Positions 1 to 7,573 of a stretch of 33,570 nucleotides of DNA are shown piece after piece. Position 1 is the stretch's first letter; each line of letters opens with the position of its first letter. The notes below the pieces were generated by a model. It worked only from the letters and a program-made list of their open reading frames with translations, was not told the DNA's origin and searched no databases. The stretch is from an uncultured Thermoguttaceae bacterium. GTDB lineage: Bacteria > Planctomycetota > Planctomycetia > Pirellulales > Thermoguttaceae. The stretch spans positions 1 through 33,570 of the forward strand of contig CAKVCP010000010.1 of the NCBI GenBank assembly GCA_934725735.1. Reading direction: 5' to 3'. Position numbers and translations under genes: made by a program.

Positions 1-1039
1 CGTATTCGTGAAGGGGGAAGATCTTTTTCCAACGCTTAATCAAGCTGGGGGGCACGGGCTGCGCGCCGATGTGCATCAGCCGCCACTGAGAGAGGACGTA
101 GCCGGAGAGATCGACTTCCTTGGAGTCGATGGCGTCGAGAATATCTTGCGCCCATGGAACGAGGAGCCAAACGATCGTGCAGCGCTCTTCCGAAACGGCG
201 TGCAAGATCGTCTTAGGCTTGACCCCGCGCAACAGAACCGCCTTTCCTCCGACAAGGAAACTCCCGAACCAGTGCATCTTTGCTCCCGTATGGTAGAGGG
301 GCGGAATACAGAGAAACACGTCTTGTCGCGTTTGCGAGTGGTGACGCTGTTCTGTGAAACACGCGGAAGTTAGGCTCCGATGCGGATGAAGAATCGCCTT
401 AGGAAAGCCGGTAGTTCCCGAAGAGAAATAGATCGCGGCCTCGTCTTCGCTCGTGAGCTTGACGTCGGGGTTTTCATGCGACGCGTATGACGTGAGATTA
501 TGAAGGGGTTCGGCAAACGTCGGGCAATTTTCTCCCAAGAAGAAGAGGGATTTAACTCTGTCGAGTTGGTCGCAAATCGTTTCAACGCGTCCGATGAATT
601 CTGGTCCAAAGACAAGATAACTGGAATCGGAGAGTTCAAGGCAATATTTGATTTCGTCCGCAGCGTAACGGAAATTGAGGGGCACGGCGACGCAACCCGC
701 TTTGAGTATTCCGAAGTATATCGGGAGCCACTCGAGACAATTCATAAGGAGAATGGCGACCTTGTCCCCCTTTTGAACGCCTCTGCTGAGGAGGAGATTG
801 GCGAAGCGATTAGAAAGATCGTTGAATTTTTTCCAGGTCGTGGAACGCCGAAGTCCCAACGGATGAGTGGGAGGTTCGATGAGATCGAAGTCTTTCCAGG
901 TAATGCGTCGGGTTTCGCCTTCTTCGGGCGATATTTCCACTAAGCTGACGTCGTCGCCGTAGAGAAGAGCGTTTCTTTCAAGGATTTCGGTAATAGGCGT
1001 TGTTTCGTCAATAGTCGGCAACTCTAATGGCGTCGTCAT
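1..1039 (-). CDS. AMP-dependent acyl-CoA synthetase/ligase, partial (C-terminus off left edge)
   Basis: This frame is open from the ATG at 1039 to the left edge (346 codons) and belongs to the ANL superfamily, which activates carboxylates as acyl-AMP and usually passes them to CoA. The adenylate-binding P-loop reads YFSSGTTGFPK at about residues 204-214. It is preceded by the usual N-terminal segments: GDKVAILLMNCLEW near 91-104 and AGCVAVPLNFRYAADEI near 114-130. The C-terminal motifs (YGxTE, the hinge and the catalytic lysine) lie outside the window. AGGAGA at 1045-1050 supports the start. An oddity is a 21-residue insert with two copies of a TWK-F segment (W48 and W69), which looks like an in-frame duplication. 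Substrate cannot be told; a medium- or long-chain fatty acid is the default guess. Family assignment is secure. Confidence 0.9.
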   Translation of the reverse strand, partial: MTTPLELPTIDETTPITEILERNALLYGDDVSLVEISPEEGETRRITWKDFDLIEPPTHPLGLRRSTTWKKFNDLSNRFANLLLSRGVQKGDKVAILLMNCLEWLPIYFGILKAGCVAVPLNFRYAADEIKYCLELSDSSYLVFGPEFIGRVETICDQLDRVKSLFFLGENCPTFAEPLHNLTSYASHENPDVKLTSEDEAAIYFSSGTTGFPKAILHPHRSLTSACFTEQRHHSQTRQDVFLCIPPLYHTGAKMHWFGSFLVGGKAVLLRGVKPKTILHAVSEERCTIVWLLVPWAQDILDAIDSKEVDLSGYVLSQWRLMHIGAQPVPPSLIKRWKKIFPLHEY

Positions 1040-1212
1040 AATATCTCCTAACCTAAAAACGCCGCGTGAAGAGGACGGCGTCGCTGATTTTTCAAGCGTC
1101 GGCGATATTCGAAGAACTTGGCGAATATCTCAACCGGCGAACAAATCAGAATTATACTTTTTTTCTGTGTCCTAGGCAAGCCGACGCGCAGATAAAGAAC
1201 GCGTTTCCGCGC

Positions 1213-1240
1213 TTGACGAATCGATTGTAATGGGGATAAT
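1213..1240 (+). promoter_or_regulatory. sigma70-like promoter for ybaK
   Basis: TTGACG (1213-1218), a 16-nt spacer and GATAAT (1235-1240) predict a start near 1247, about 47 nt before the ybaK ATG. Five of six positions match consensus in each box. Confidence 0.55.
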
Positions 1241-1293
1241 GGTCGGGAGATTCTTGAACACCTCGCCTGTTAGGCATAGAGGAGGATTGTCTT

Positions 1294-1791
1294 ATGTCGT
1301 CGCATCATTCGGAGCATACAACAGAGAAAACGAACGTCACGCGGCTATTGGAAACCGCCGGTATCCCCTTTCGCACATTTGAATACGAAGTAGACGAGAG
1401 CGATCTTTCCGGCATGCACATCGCGGAAGAAGCTCAGGTCGATCCGTCGTGCATGTTTAAGACGCTTGTCATGAAAGGGGAAAAGAAGGGTTATTTTGTC
1501 TGTTGTCTTCCCGTCTGCGACGAGCTTGATCTTAAGAAAGTCGCCAAGGCCTTTGGAGATAAGAAATGCGATCTTATCCCCATGAAGTCTTTGCGCGACC
1601 TTACCGGCTACATAAGAGGCGGCTGTTCGCCGATCGGAATGAAAAAGAAGTTTCCGACGTTAGTCGACGAAACGGCGATTTTATTCGACGAGATCTATAT
1701 CAACGCCGGTATGCGCGGCATGATGGTGATCGTCAATCCAAACCAACTTGTCGAGTATATTGACGCGACTCTTGTCGATCTGGTAAAATGA
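1294..1791 (+). CDS. ybaK: YbaK/EbsC-family Cys-tRNA(Pro) deacylase
   Basis: This 165-residue protein is a single YbaK/ProX editing domain. Such enzymes hydrolyse mischarged Cys-tRNA(Pro) (or a related mischarged tRNA) in trans in the cytoplasm. The family signature GYIRGGCSPIG is at residues 105-115, followed by KKKFPTLVDETA. The conserved lysine of the FKTLV segment is K56, which matches the essential lysine of characterised YbaK proteins. Length is normal for the family (about 155-165). The AGAGGAGG site at 1278-1284 fixes the ATG at 1294. The gene stands alone behind its own promoter. The family also contains ProX and PrdX-type editors with other specificities, so the exact tRNA is inferred. 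Confidence 0.9.
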   Translation: MSSHHSEHTTEKTNVTRLLETAGIPFRTFEYEVDESDLSGMHIAEEAQVDPSCMFKTLVMKGEKKGYFVCCLPVCDELDLKKVAKAFGDKKCDLIPMKSLRDLTGYIRGGCSPIGMKKKFPTLVDETAILFDEIYINAGMRGMMVIVNPNQLVEYIDATLVDLVK

Positions 1792-1844
1792 CGTCGGCGA
1801 ACCTCTAACAGCCGGTCTGATAGAGTATTGTACAGGGGCGTTTT

Positions 1845-2324
1845 ATGCAGACTTCAATGCGTTTTACAACTGCTCTTACGATTCTTGCGTGCATATCACA
1901 CTATAAGGAAGAACGAGTGACGAGCGAGTTCGTCGCTCGTAAGATTAAAGTAAACCCGGTAACCATCCGTAGTATTATCGGTCAGCTGCGCGACGCGGGA
2001 ATCGTCAAAGTGCGTCGAGGCATTGGCGGCGCCGTCTTTGCTAGCGCTCCTGAGCAGATTACTTTTATGGACGTCTATAGAGCGATAAACGAGGTCTTGT
2101 ACGAGAAAGGACAACTTGTATTTCGTTTTCCTGAACCTCGTACGCCTGAGTGCGCGTTGTCGCGTTCTTTTCAACTTTCTCTGCGTGACCGTCTTATTCA
2201 AGTTCAGCGTATTATGGTCGAGTGTTTCAGCAATATGACGCTAGCCGACCTTATGCGCGATTTTGAGCGTTGCTTAAAGAGCGACGGATTTGACCCCTTT
2301 ACGTGCGCGGGGGATAAAGATTAG
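1845..2324 (+). CDS. Rrf2-family transcriptional regulator
   Basis: This 159-residue protein has the Rrf2 layout: an N-terminal winged helix (about residues 5-70, with VTSEFVARKIKVNPVTIRSI as the helix-turn-helix region and a RRGIGGAVFA wing) followed by a dimerisation helix. The C-x5-7-C-x5-6-C cluster that holds Fe-S in IscR and NsrR is missing. Cysteines are at 16, 103, 127, 143 and 154, with only C103 in the usual cluster region. It therefore resembles the cluster-free YwnA-type members, which sense by thiol chemistry or small ligands. It lies 53 nt after ybaK and upstream of thiol-redox genes, so a redox role is plausible but inferred. Its targets are unknown. Confidence 0.85.
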   Translation: MQTSMRFTTALTILACISHYKEERVTSEFVARKIKVNPVTIRSIIGQLRDAGIVKVRRGIGGAVFASAPEQITFMDVYRAINEVLYEKGQLVFRFPEPRTPECALSRSFQLSLRDRLIQVQRIMVECFSNMTLADLMRDFERCLKSDGFDPFTCAGDKD

Positions 2325-2383
2325 CCGACCTTTCTTCACTGCGCGCTTTTTTTGTTCTCTTCTTGTAAGACGCCGCGCGACGG

Positions 2384-2389
2384 TATAAT
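2384..2389 (+). promoter_or_regulatory. -10 box ahead of the ArsC/Spx-like gene
   Basis: A perfect TATAAT lies at 2384-2389, in the gap between the Rrf2 gene and the next coding region. The -35 is weak (TCTTGT at 17-nt spacing, or TTGTAA at 15-nt spacing). A start near 2396 would give a leader of about 48 nt to the ATG at 2444. Confidence 0.45.
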
Positions 2390-2443
2390 GAGCGTGAGCG
2401 TTTTTTCATTATGCGCTCGAACGCTAGGAATACGAGGTTTATC

Positions 2444-2809
2444 ATGCTCTTTGTGCAATATCCTAAATGTACGACCTGTAAAAAAGCTAAGGCGTGGCTC
2501 GACGCTCAGAACGTCCCCTACGCGTCGCGAAATATCAAAGAAGAACAGCCGACGCTCGACGAGTTGACTCAATGGTTCAACGCCAGCGGGCTTCCGATCA
2601 AAAAATTTGTCAATACGAGCGGTCTTCTGTATCGCTCGATGGGGCTTAAAGACAAGTTGCCGACGATGAGCGACGCCCAGATTCTCGAACTTTTGGCGAC
2701 CGACGGGATGCTGGTCAAACGTCCGATCCTAGTCGGAGAGGGGTTCGTCCTTGTCGGGTTCAAAGAGGATGCGTGGCGCGCCGCTCTTGAAGGAAGCGCT
2801 CAAGAATGA
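2444..2809 (+). CDS. Spx/ArsC-like thioredoxin-fold protein (YusI/YffB type)
   Basis: The 121-residue product belongs to the ArsC/Spx family. It opens with a short strand into a CxxC motif (C9-T-T-C12), then KKAKAWLD, and ends with the family LVKRP motif at 90-94 and a GF-x-E-x-W segment. The frame extends upstream to 2411, but the ATG at 2444 has GAGG six bases before it and starts exactly at the conserved N-terminal strand, so I chose it. Members are arsenate reductases, Spx-type RNA polymerase regulators or uncharacterised glutaredoxin-like proteins; the sequence alone does not decide. The stop overlaps the start of the next gene by 4 nt (ATGA), which suggests translational coupling. Confidence 0.85.
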   Translation: MLFVQYPKCTTCKKAKAWLDAQNVPYASRNIKEEQPTLDELTQWFNASGLPIKKFVNTSGLLYRSMGLKDKLPTMSDAQILELLATDGMLVKRPILVGEGFVLVGFKEDAWRAALEGSAQE

Positions 2810-3138
2810 ATTTTGAGTTTTTCAAACTGGAGATTTTCATCCCCGAGGAAAATTTTGACGACTTGCGCGTCGCCTTGATTCAAGTCGACGCCGGGCACAT
2901 CGGCAAATACGACGCGTGTCTTTCCTATTCGCGCGTGACGGGGACATGGCGTCCTCTCGAAGGCGCCTCGCCGTATATCGGAACGATCGACTCAATCTGC
3001 GAAGCGCCCGAACTCAAAGTCGAGGTTCTTTGTCGCGCCGAGAAACTCGACGAAACCCTTGCCGCCATTAAACGCGTTCATCCTTACGAGGAGCCCGTGA
3101 TTAATGTCCTTCCCTTGTTTCGAACAGGGTTGAATTGA
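2806..3138 (+). CDS. stand-alone YqfO/NIF3 PII-like domain protein
   Basis: This 110-residue protein matches the CutA/PII-like domain that is inserted in YqfO-type NIF3 proteins, here without the dinuclear metal-binding NIF3 body. Diagnostic segments are GHIGKYDACLSYSRVTGTWRP (about residues 31-51), the ASPYIGTIDSICE stretch and RVHPYEEPVINVLPL near the C-terminus. Free-standing versions form PII-like trimers in known structures; their ligand and function are not established. The start overlaps the upstream stop by 4 nt, so it should be co-translated with the thioredoxin-fold protein. Family recognition is good; function is unknown. Confidence 0.8.
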   Translation: MNFEFFKLEIFIPEENFDDLRVALIQVDAGHIGKYDACLSYSRVTGTWRPLEGASPYIGTIDSICEAPELKVEVLCRAEKLDETLAAIKRVHPYEEPVINVLPLFRTGLN

Positions 3139-3180
3139 CCGCTTTATTTTTCCCTTGCGTGTATTTTGGAAAGGTTAAGT

Positions 3181-3633
3181 ATGCTGACAGTTGGAACAAT
3201 CGCGCCCGATTTCTCATTGCTGGATCAGAACGGGGTAGCTCATACGCTCTCCGAATATCGAGGAAAGACGCTCGTGCTCTATTTCTATCCTAAGGACTCG
3301 ACGTCCGGTTGCACGAAACAGGCGTGCGAATTTTCGCGTCTGGCGCAGGAATATGCGCGGAAAGGCGCCGTTATCGTGGAAGTGAGCAAAGACTCCGTCG
3401 CGTCGCATAAGAAGTTCGAGACGAAGAACGAACTCAGTTTTACGTTGCTTTCCGATCGCGAGTTGACGACGCTGCAAGCGTACGACGTCTGGAAAGAAAA
3501 GAAATGCGCGGGCAAGGTCTCGATGGGAACGTTGAGAACGACGTATGTGATCGATCCAGAAGGCGTGGTCGCGCGCGCGTACGATAAAGTGAAGGCGGCG
3601 GAAAATCCCGCTCAAGTTCTTGCCGATTTGTAA
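3181..3633 (+). CDS. bcp: thioredoxin-dependent peroxiredoxin, Bcp/PrxQ type
   Basis: This 150-residue peroxiredoxin reduces H2O2 and organic hydroperoxides using thioredoxin. The N-terminal APDFSLLDQNG and YFYPKDSTSGCTKQACEF hold the peroxidatic C44 and the nearby resolving C49 of the BCP subfamily. The usual proline of TPGC is serine (TSGC), a variant I believe occurs in other BCPs. The downstream RTTYVIDPEGVV segment is typical. The frame can be opened from a TTG at 3166, but the ATG at 3181 with GGAAAGG six bases upstream is the better start. It follows the PII-like gene by 42 nt and precedes mazG by 14 nt, so it is probably in one transcript with them. Confidence 0.92.
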   Translation: MLTVGTIAPDFSLLDQNGVAHTLSEYRGKTLVLYFYPKDSTSGCTKQACEFSRLAQEYARKGAVIVEVSKDSVASHKKFETKNELSFTLLSDRELTTLQAYDVWKEKKCAGKVSMGTLRTTYVIDPEGVVARAYDKVKAAENPAQVLADL

Positions 3634-3647
3634 GGAGAATCTTCGAG

Positions 3648-4142
3648 ATGGAAAAAAGTATGGAGGGATTGCGCAAGCTGACGGAACTTCTTGCCGCGCT
3701 TCGAGACAAAGAGACCGGATGTCCTTGGTTTCAAAGTCTGAAGCTTGAAACGCTTAAACTTCCATGCGTAGAAGAGACCGCGGAGGTCGTTCGCGCGATC
3801 AATGAGCTGGAGGCGTCGGGTGATTCTGCGAACCTGTGCGAAGAACTTGGCGATCTTCTGACGACGACGCTCCTCATGATCGAGTTGTGCGCGGAGGAGA
3901 ATCTCTTTACGCTCGAGGACGTCGTTACAAGCGCCAATGAGAAAATGATACGACGTCATCCTCATGTCTTCGCGGGGGAGAAGTTCGACTCTTACGAAGC
4001 GCTCGTCGAGAGATATAAGGAAATTAAGAGACGTGAAAAAGAGGGGCGGAATCCGAGTTCCGTCCCTCTTTTCAACGCGTTTGAGGAAGTGAAAAAACTC
4101 CTCGACAACGCAAAAGAACGCAAGTTGCGCGATCTTCCGTAG
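3648..4142 (+). CDS. mazG: MazG-family nucleoside triphosphate pyrophosphohydrolase
   Basis: The 164-residue protein carries one all-alpha MazG domain, which hydrolyses (d)NTPs to the monophosphate and PPi and so clears non-canonical nucleotides. LRDKETGCPW is at 18-27. The Mg-binding motif EEtaE is at 42-46 and its partner EELGD at 65-69. EKMIRRHPHVF follows near 98-108. E. coli MazG has two such domains (263 residues), whereas this is the short single-domain form. AAGGAG, which overlaps the stop of bcp, sits about 9 nt before the ATG. An in-frame ATG at 3660 lacks as good a site. The gene converges on the MATE gene with only 6 nt between stops. Confidence 0.9.
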   Translation: MEKSMEGLRKLTELLAALRDKETGCPWFQSLKLETLKLPCVEETAEVVRAINELEASGDSANLCEELGDLLTTTLLMIELCAEENLFTLEDVVTSANEKMIRRHPHVFAGEKFDSYEALVERYKEIKRREKEGRNPSSVPLFNAFEEVKKLLDNAKERKLRDLP

Positions 4143-4148
4143 TTCGCG

Positions 4149-5534
4149 TTAAGCGGAAAGGTTTGGGGTCGACGCGACGGCGAGCGTCTTTTTTCGTAAA
4201 ATGAGGAAGACGCAGACGCACACGGCGACGGAAAGGCAAGAGGATATTGGCGCGGCCATACCTACGTCAAAGAGTGTGGAATCGCTTTCTCGGCTGATGA
4301 TATACGACAAGGGAATACGCGCGATAAACGCGGTAACCGTGCTGTGCAGAAAAACGATCAACGTTTTTCCACACCCGCAGAAGTATCCGTTCAGGTTGAA
4401 TATTAGCGCGACGAGAACGCAGTCGATCATGAACGAACGCAAGTACAGTCCGCCTTGACGCGCAACTTCGTCGACGTGCGTGAAAAGCCCCGCGACGTTT
4501 GTCGCCCAAAGCTGGCACGAGAGCCAGAAGACGACTCCAAAGGTCGCGGCGATCAGGACTCCCCATAAGCCAGCGCTTGCCGCGCGTTTGGGTTGCTTTG
4601 CGCCCAGATTCTGCGCGGTAGCGGTCGTAACGGCGTTGGAAAAGGCGACGGCGGGGAGAAAGAAGAAGCCGATACACCGCTCCGCGACGCCGAGTCCCGC
4701 AGCTTCCATAACGCCCATCGAGTTGACGATCGCTTGAATTACAAGGAATGAAACGTTTGTGAAGACGTCTTGTAGAGCGAGAGGCGTTCCAACGCCGAGA
4801 ATTCGCTTAAGGGATTCAAGGTTCGGAAGAAAATGTTGGCGATGGAATTCGATCGGGAAGCGTTTAATGCGAATATAAACGATGGACGCGACGAAACTTA
4901 ACGCAATAGACGCGACCGTCGCGATCGCCGCGCCCAATGGTCCCATCCCATAATGCGCGATGAGGATCAGGTCGCCGATAATGTTGCAGACGCATGACAT
5001 GACGACGAAGATCGTGGGCGTGACGGCGTCTCCGAATCCGCGATATATCGCTCCGATCACGTTATAGCCAATAACGAGCGGAATCCCGCACGCGACGGTA
5101 AAGACGTACTGGCGCGTATAGAGAACCGCTTCCGACGGCGTTTTCATCGATTCGACGAAGGAATCGGCGGAGAGCGCTAGAATTGGCGTGAGAATAACGG
5201 AGATTATGAAAAAGAGAACGGCGGTTGATCCGATTGCGCGCGCGGCTCCTTCTGAATTCTGAGAGCCGACGCGCTGAGCTATAAGCGCCGTGCTCCCTGT
5301 TGCAAGACCTAAAGTGAGGCCGGTGACGACAAATAAAAAATGCGCGCCGATCGAGACGGCGGCGATTGCCGCTTCATCGCAATATCTTCCAACTATGAAG
5401 AGGTCGACGGCTCCGTAAAACGCCTGTAGAAGATAGGCGCACATGAAGGGAATAGCAAAACGCCATAAAGCGCGAGGAACCGAGCCTTCAAGCATGTAAC
5501 GTTCGACTCGTATCGAAGAGTTTTTATCTTCCAT
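4149..5534 (-). CDS. MATE-family multidrug/sodium efflux transporter
   Basis: This 461-residue inner-membrane protein has the MATE (NorM/DinF) pattern of two six-helix bundles. The first starts LEGSVPRALWRFAIPFM and contains YGAVDLFIVGRY, and the second starts with the GVGTPLALQDVFTNVSF segment. MATE proteins expel cationic drugs or metabolites in exchange for Na+ or H+. Length is as expected (about 450-480). I see no Shine-Dalgarno before the ATG at 5534; the preceding 20 nt are A/T-rich. The nearest in-frame alternative is M14 (MLEGSVPRALW), which would also leave the first helix intact. It is transcribed alone, convergent with mazG. Substrate is not predictable. Confidence 0.92.
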   Translation of the reverse strand: MEDKNSSIRVERYMLEGSVPRALWRFAIPFMCAYLLQAFYGAVDLFIVGRYCDEAAIAAVSIGAHFLFVVTGLTLGLATGSTALIAQRVGSQNSEGAARAIGSTAVLFFIISVILTPILALSADSFVESMKTPSEAVLYTRQYVFTVACGIPLVIGYNVIGAIYRGFGDAVTPTIFVVMSCVCNIIGDLILIAHYGMGPLGAAIATVASIALSFVASIVYIRIKRFPIEFHRQHFLPNLESLKRILGVGTPLALQDVFTNVSFLVIQAIVNSMGVMEAAGLGVAERCIGFFFLPAVAFSNAVTTATAQNLGAKQPKRAASAGLWGVLIAATFGVVFWLSCQLWATNVAGLFTHVDEVARQGGLYLRSFMIDCVLVALIFNLNGYFCGCGKTLIVFLHSTVTAFIARIPLSYIISRESDSTLFDVGMAAPISSCLSVAVCVCVFLILRKKTLAVASTPNLSA

Positions 5535-5806
5535 TTTAAAGAATATTTTTAAAAGAAACGCCGAGAATCTCCGGCGCGTGGAGAACTGCTCGCACAGTTG
5601 CCGGTTATTTTAAAAGGGACGCGATTTTTGTGAAGTTAGGCGCGGTAAATCTTTACGCGTTTTTGCTCTTTTTTTTTTATGAAAAAGTCATTACAGTGCG
5701 AGAAGGTATTTTAACGCGCTTGCTTCCGTTCGTTCTCTCGAAAGAAGCGGCGTTTTCATCCAAGGAAAACGGACAGACAATGATTTGAACGTCAGGAGGA
5801 CGTATC

Positions 5807-7519
5807 GTGGCGGATAATATGCTAAAGGGAGTCGCATGGCTTGCTATGATTCTATTCGCGACGCTTGGCGCTTTGACGTTTCTTCCCGAAAGCGCGTGGG
5901 AATCGTGTCCGCCCCCGTTAAGTCCGCTTCGATCGTCTCTCGCTAGGTTCTGTATTGCCCCCGAAAAATACCGCGCCAAGGCCGACGACGCCGAATTGAC
6001 GGTCGCTCCCGTCGACGAAAACGCTTGTCTTCCCAACGGCGGCGACGACTCCCTATGCGCGGAATCGCGCGTTCAGATCGCTTCTCCCGCCTCTCGCCCG
6101 CGAATCCTCGAAGAACGCGGCGAACCGGTCGATTCCCCCGTTCGTTCGCGATTTGCGGGAGTCGCGACGGATTTGCAAGACTCCGGCCTGCCGTCGACAG
6201 ACCTTTCCGCCGACGATTCTCTCCTTTCTCAGAGTTCTGCGGACGCGGATCCCCTCGCCGCGCCCGAGAATCTCTCCGACAGCCCTCTCGACGATCCGAT
6301 CTTCAACGGCTCGGGGGACGGTTTGGACGAGTCGTTGACGACTCTCGCCGATCCGCCGCAGAGCGCGGAATTTACCGAGGCGAACGCGCTTCTTAGCGAC
6401 CATGCGCAAGAGACGGCTTCGCAACAGAACGCGTCCGACTCCTTGAACGTCGCCGCGACGCCCGCCGTCGAGGCGCAGAATGAGAACGGCGCGTTGTCGG
6501 TCGCTCCTATGCCGGAGGGAATCGCGGAATCGTCGCCCTCCTCCGCGCCCCAACAACCGTCTCAAGAGAACCCGGCTTCGCAACCGCGAACCTTAGCGGA
6601 GGCTGGCGCCGCAATGGCGGCTCCCGCTTCTCCGGCTCCCGCCGCGACGACGCCCGCGCGCGCGTCTGCGACTCAGAGCTCCGCCTCTTGCGCCAATCCT
6701 GTTCAAACGCCCCTGGATCCCGCCGCGTGCGCAACCGCCGCGACTCCGACCCTTTCCGAACTAATCGCCGCGAAAAACTATCCGGCGGCGCTTAATCTTG
6801 CGTTAAACGGCGCGCGCGACGTCGCTTCCGCCGCCCAGGCTCGCGAGATTTTCGTCGCTCTCAATATGCTTAGGCGATATTACGTCGCTCAAGGACAGGC
6901 GGACGTCGTCGCGCGGATCAACGCGACGCTCGACTGTTTAGCTTTCGAGATCTTCTATAACCCGAAACGCGCGATTCTGGAACCGATGCGTCAAACGTTG
7001 CCCGGAGAAACTCTCGAATCGATCGCGAAGGAGTATAACGTCTCCCCCGAAACGATCGCCGTTATCAACGGCGTGAAACTCCCTGCGGATTCTCCGCTCC
7101 CCCCCGGAGCGCAACTCAAAGTATTTCGCGGCCCGGTCGCCGCGGAAATCTCCGCGTCGCGCAAAGAACTTTTGCTGACTTTCAACGGCCTCTACGCCGG
7201 TCGATTCAAGTGCGGTATTCCGCGTCAAGACGCGAATTTTAGAGGAACGTGTGACGTCGAGACGCTGATTGAGAAGCCCTCTTGCGACGCCGTCGATCTT
7301 TCAGGCTCAAAAATCACGATTCCGGGAGGTTCCCCGGAGAATCCCCTTGGCGCGTATTGGATCGGTCTTTCGGGCGGTCACGGACTTCAAGGAACGAATC
7401 GCGCGGAACTGATCGGAACGGACGTTCCTGAAAATGGCGGTTTTATCTTTAGCAATCGAGAGATTTCGCAGCTGAAAATCTTCCTTGTCCCCGGTACGAA
7501 GGTCTATTTTACCAATTGA
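5807..7519 (+). CDS. membrane-anchored LysM protein with a degenerate YkuD (L,D-transpeptidase-like) domain
   Basis: The 570-residue protein starts with one hydrophobic segment (about residues 5-26), a signal anchor. A long Ala/Pro/Ser/Glu-rich low-complexity stretch (about 40-310) would span the periplasm. A LysM domain follows (about 395-440: TLPGETLESIAKEYNVSPET, INGVKLP), then a YkuD-like domain (about 447-570). In active L,D-transpeptidases this domain has IHGT and S-H/x-G-C-I-R. Here the matching sites read LQGTN (527-531) and NGGFIFSN (543-550), so the catalytic His and Cys are missing although the fold motifs PGGSPENPLGAYWIGL and VPGTKVYF are kept. It probably binds peptidoglycan without crosslinking it (inference). 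AGGAGGA six bases upstream selects the GTG at 5807 over the ATG at 5819. Confidence 0.8.
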   Translation: MADNMLKGVAWLAMILFATLGALTFLPESAWESCPPPLSPLRSSLARFCIAPEKYRAKADDAELTVAPVDENACLPNGGDDSLCAESRVQIASPASRPRILEERGEPVDSPVRSRFAGVATDLQDSGLPSTDLSADDSLLSQSSADADPLAAPENLSDSPLDDPIFNGSGDGLDESLTTLADPPQSAEFTEANALLSDHAQETASQQNASDSLNVAATPAVEAQNENGALSVAPMPEGIAESSPSSAPQQPSQENPASQPRTLAEAGAAMAAPASPAPAATTPARASATQSSASCANPVQTPLDPAACATAATPTLSELIAAKNYPAALNLALNGARDVASAAQAREIFVALNMLRRYYVAQGQADVVARINATLDCLAFEIFYNPKRAILEPMRQTLPGETLESIAKEYNVSPETIAVINGVKLPADSPLPPGAQLKVFRGPVAAEISASRKELLLTFNGLYAGRFKCGIPRQDANFRGTCDVETLIEKPSCDAVDLSGSKITIPGGSPENPLGAYWIGLSGGHGLQGTNRAELIGTDVPENGGFIFSNREISQLKIFLVPGTKVYFTN

Positions 7520-7536
7520 AAGGGAACGCGTAATAT

Positions 7537-7569
7537 AAAAGCCCCCGTGATGAACGAGGGCTTTTTTTT
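7537..7569 (+). terminator. intrinsic terminator, probably bidirectional
   Basis: AAGCCCCCGT / ACGAGGGCTT form a stem with one C-A mismatch and a short loop, followed by eight T on the + strand. Read on the - strand the stem is followed by TTTTATATTA. It lies between the convergent ends at 7519 and 7574 and can serve both genes. Confidence 0.85.
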
Positions 7570-7573
7570 ATCT

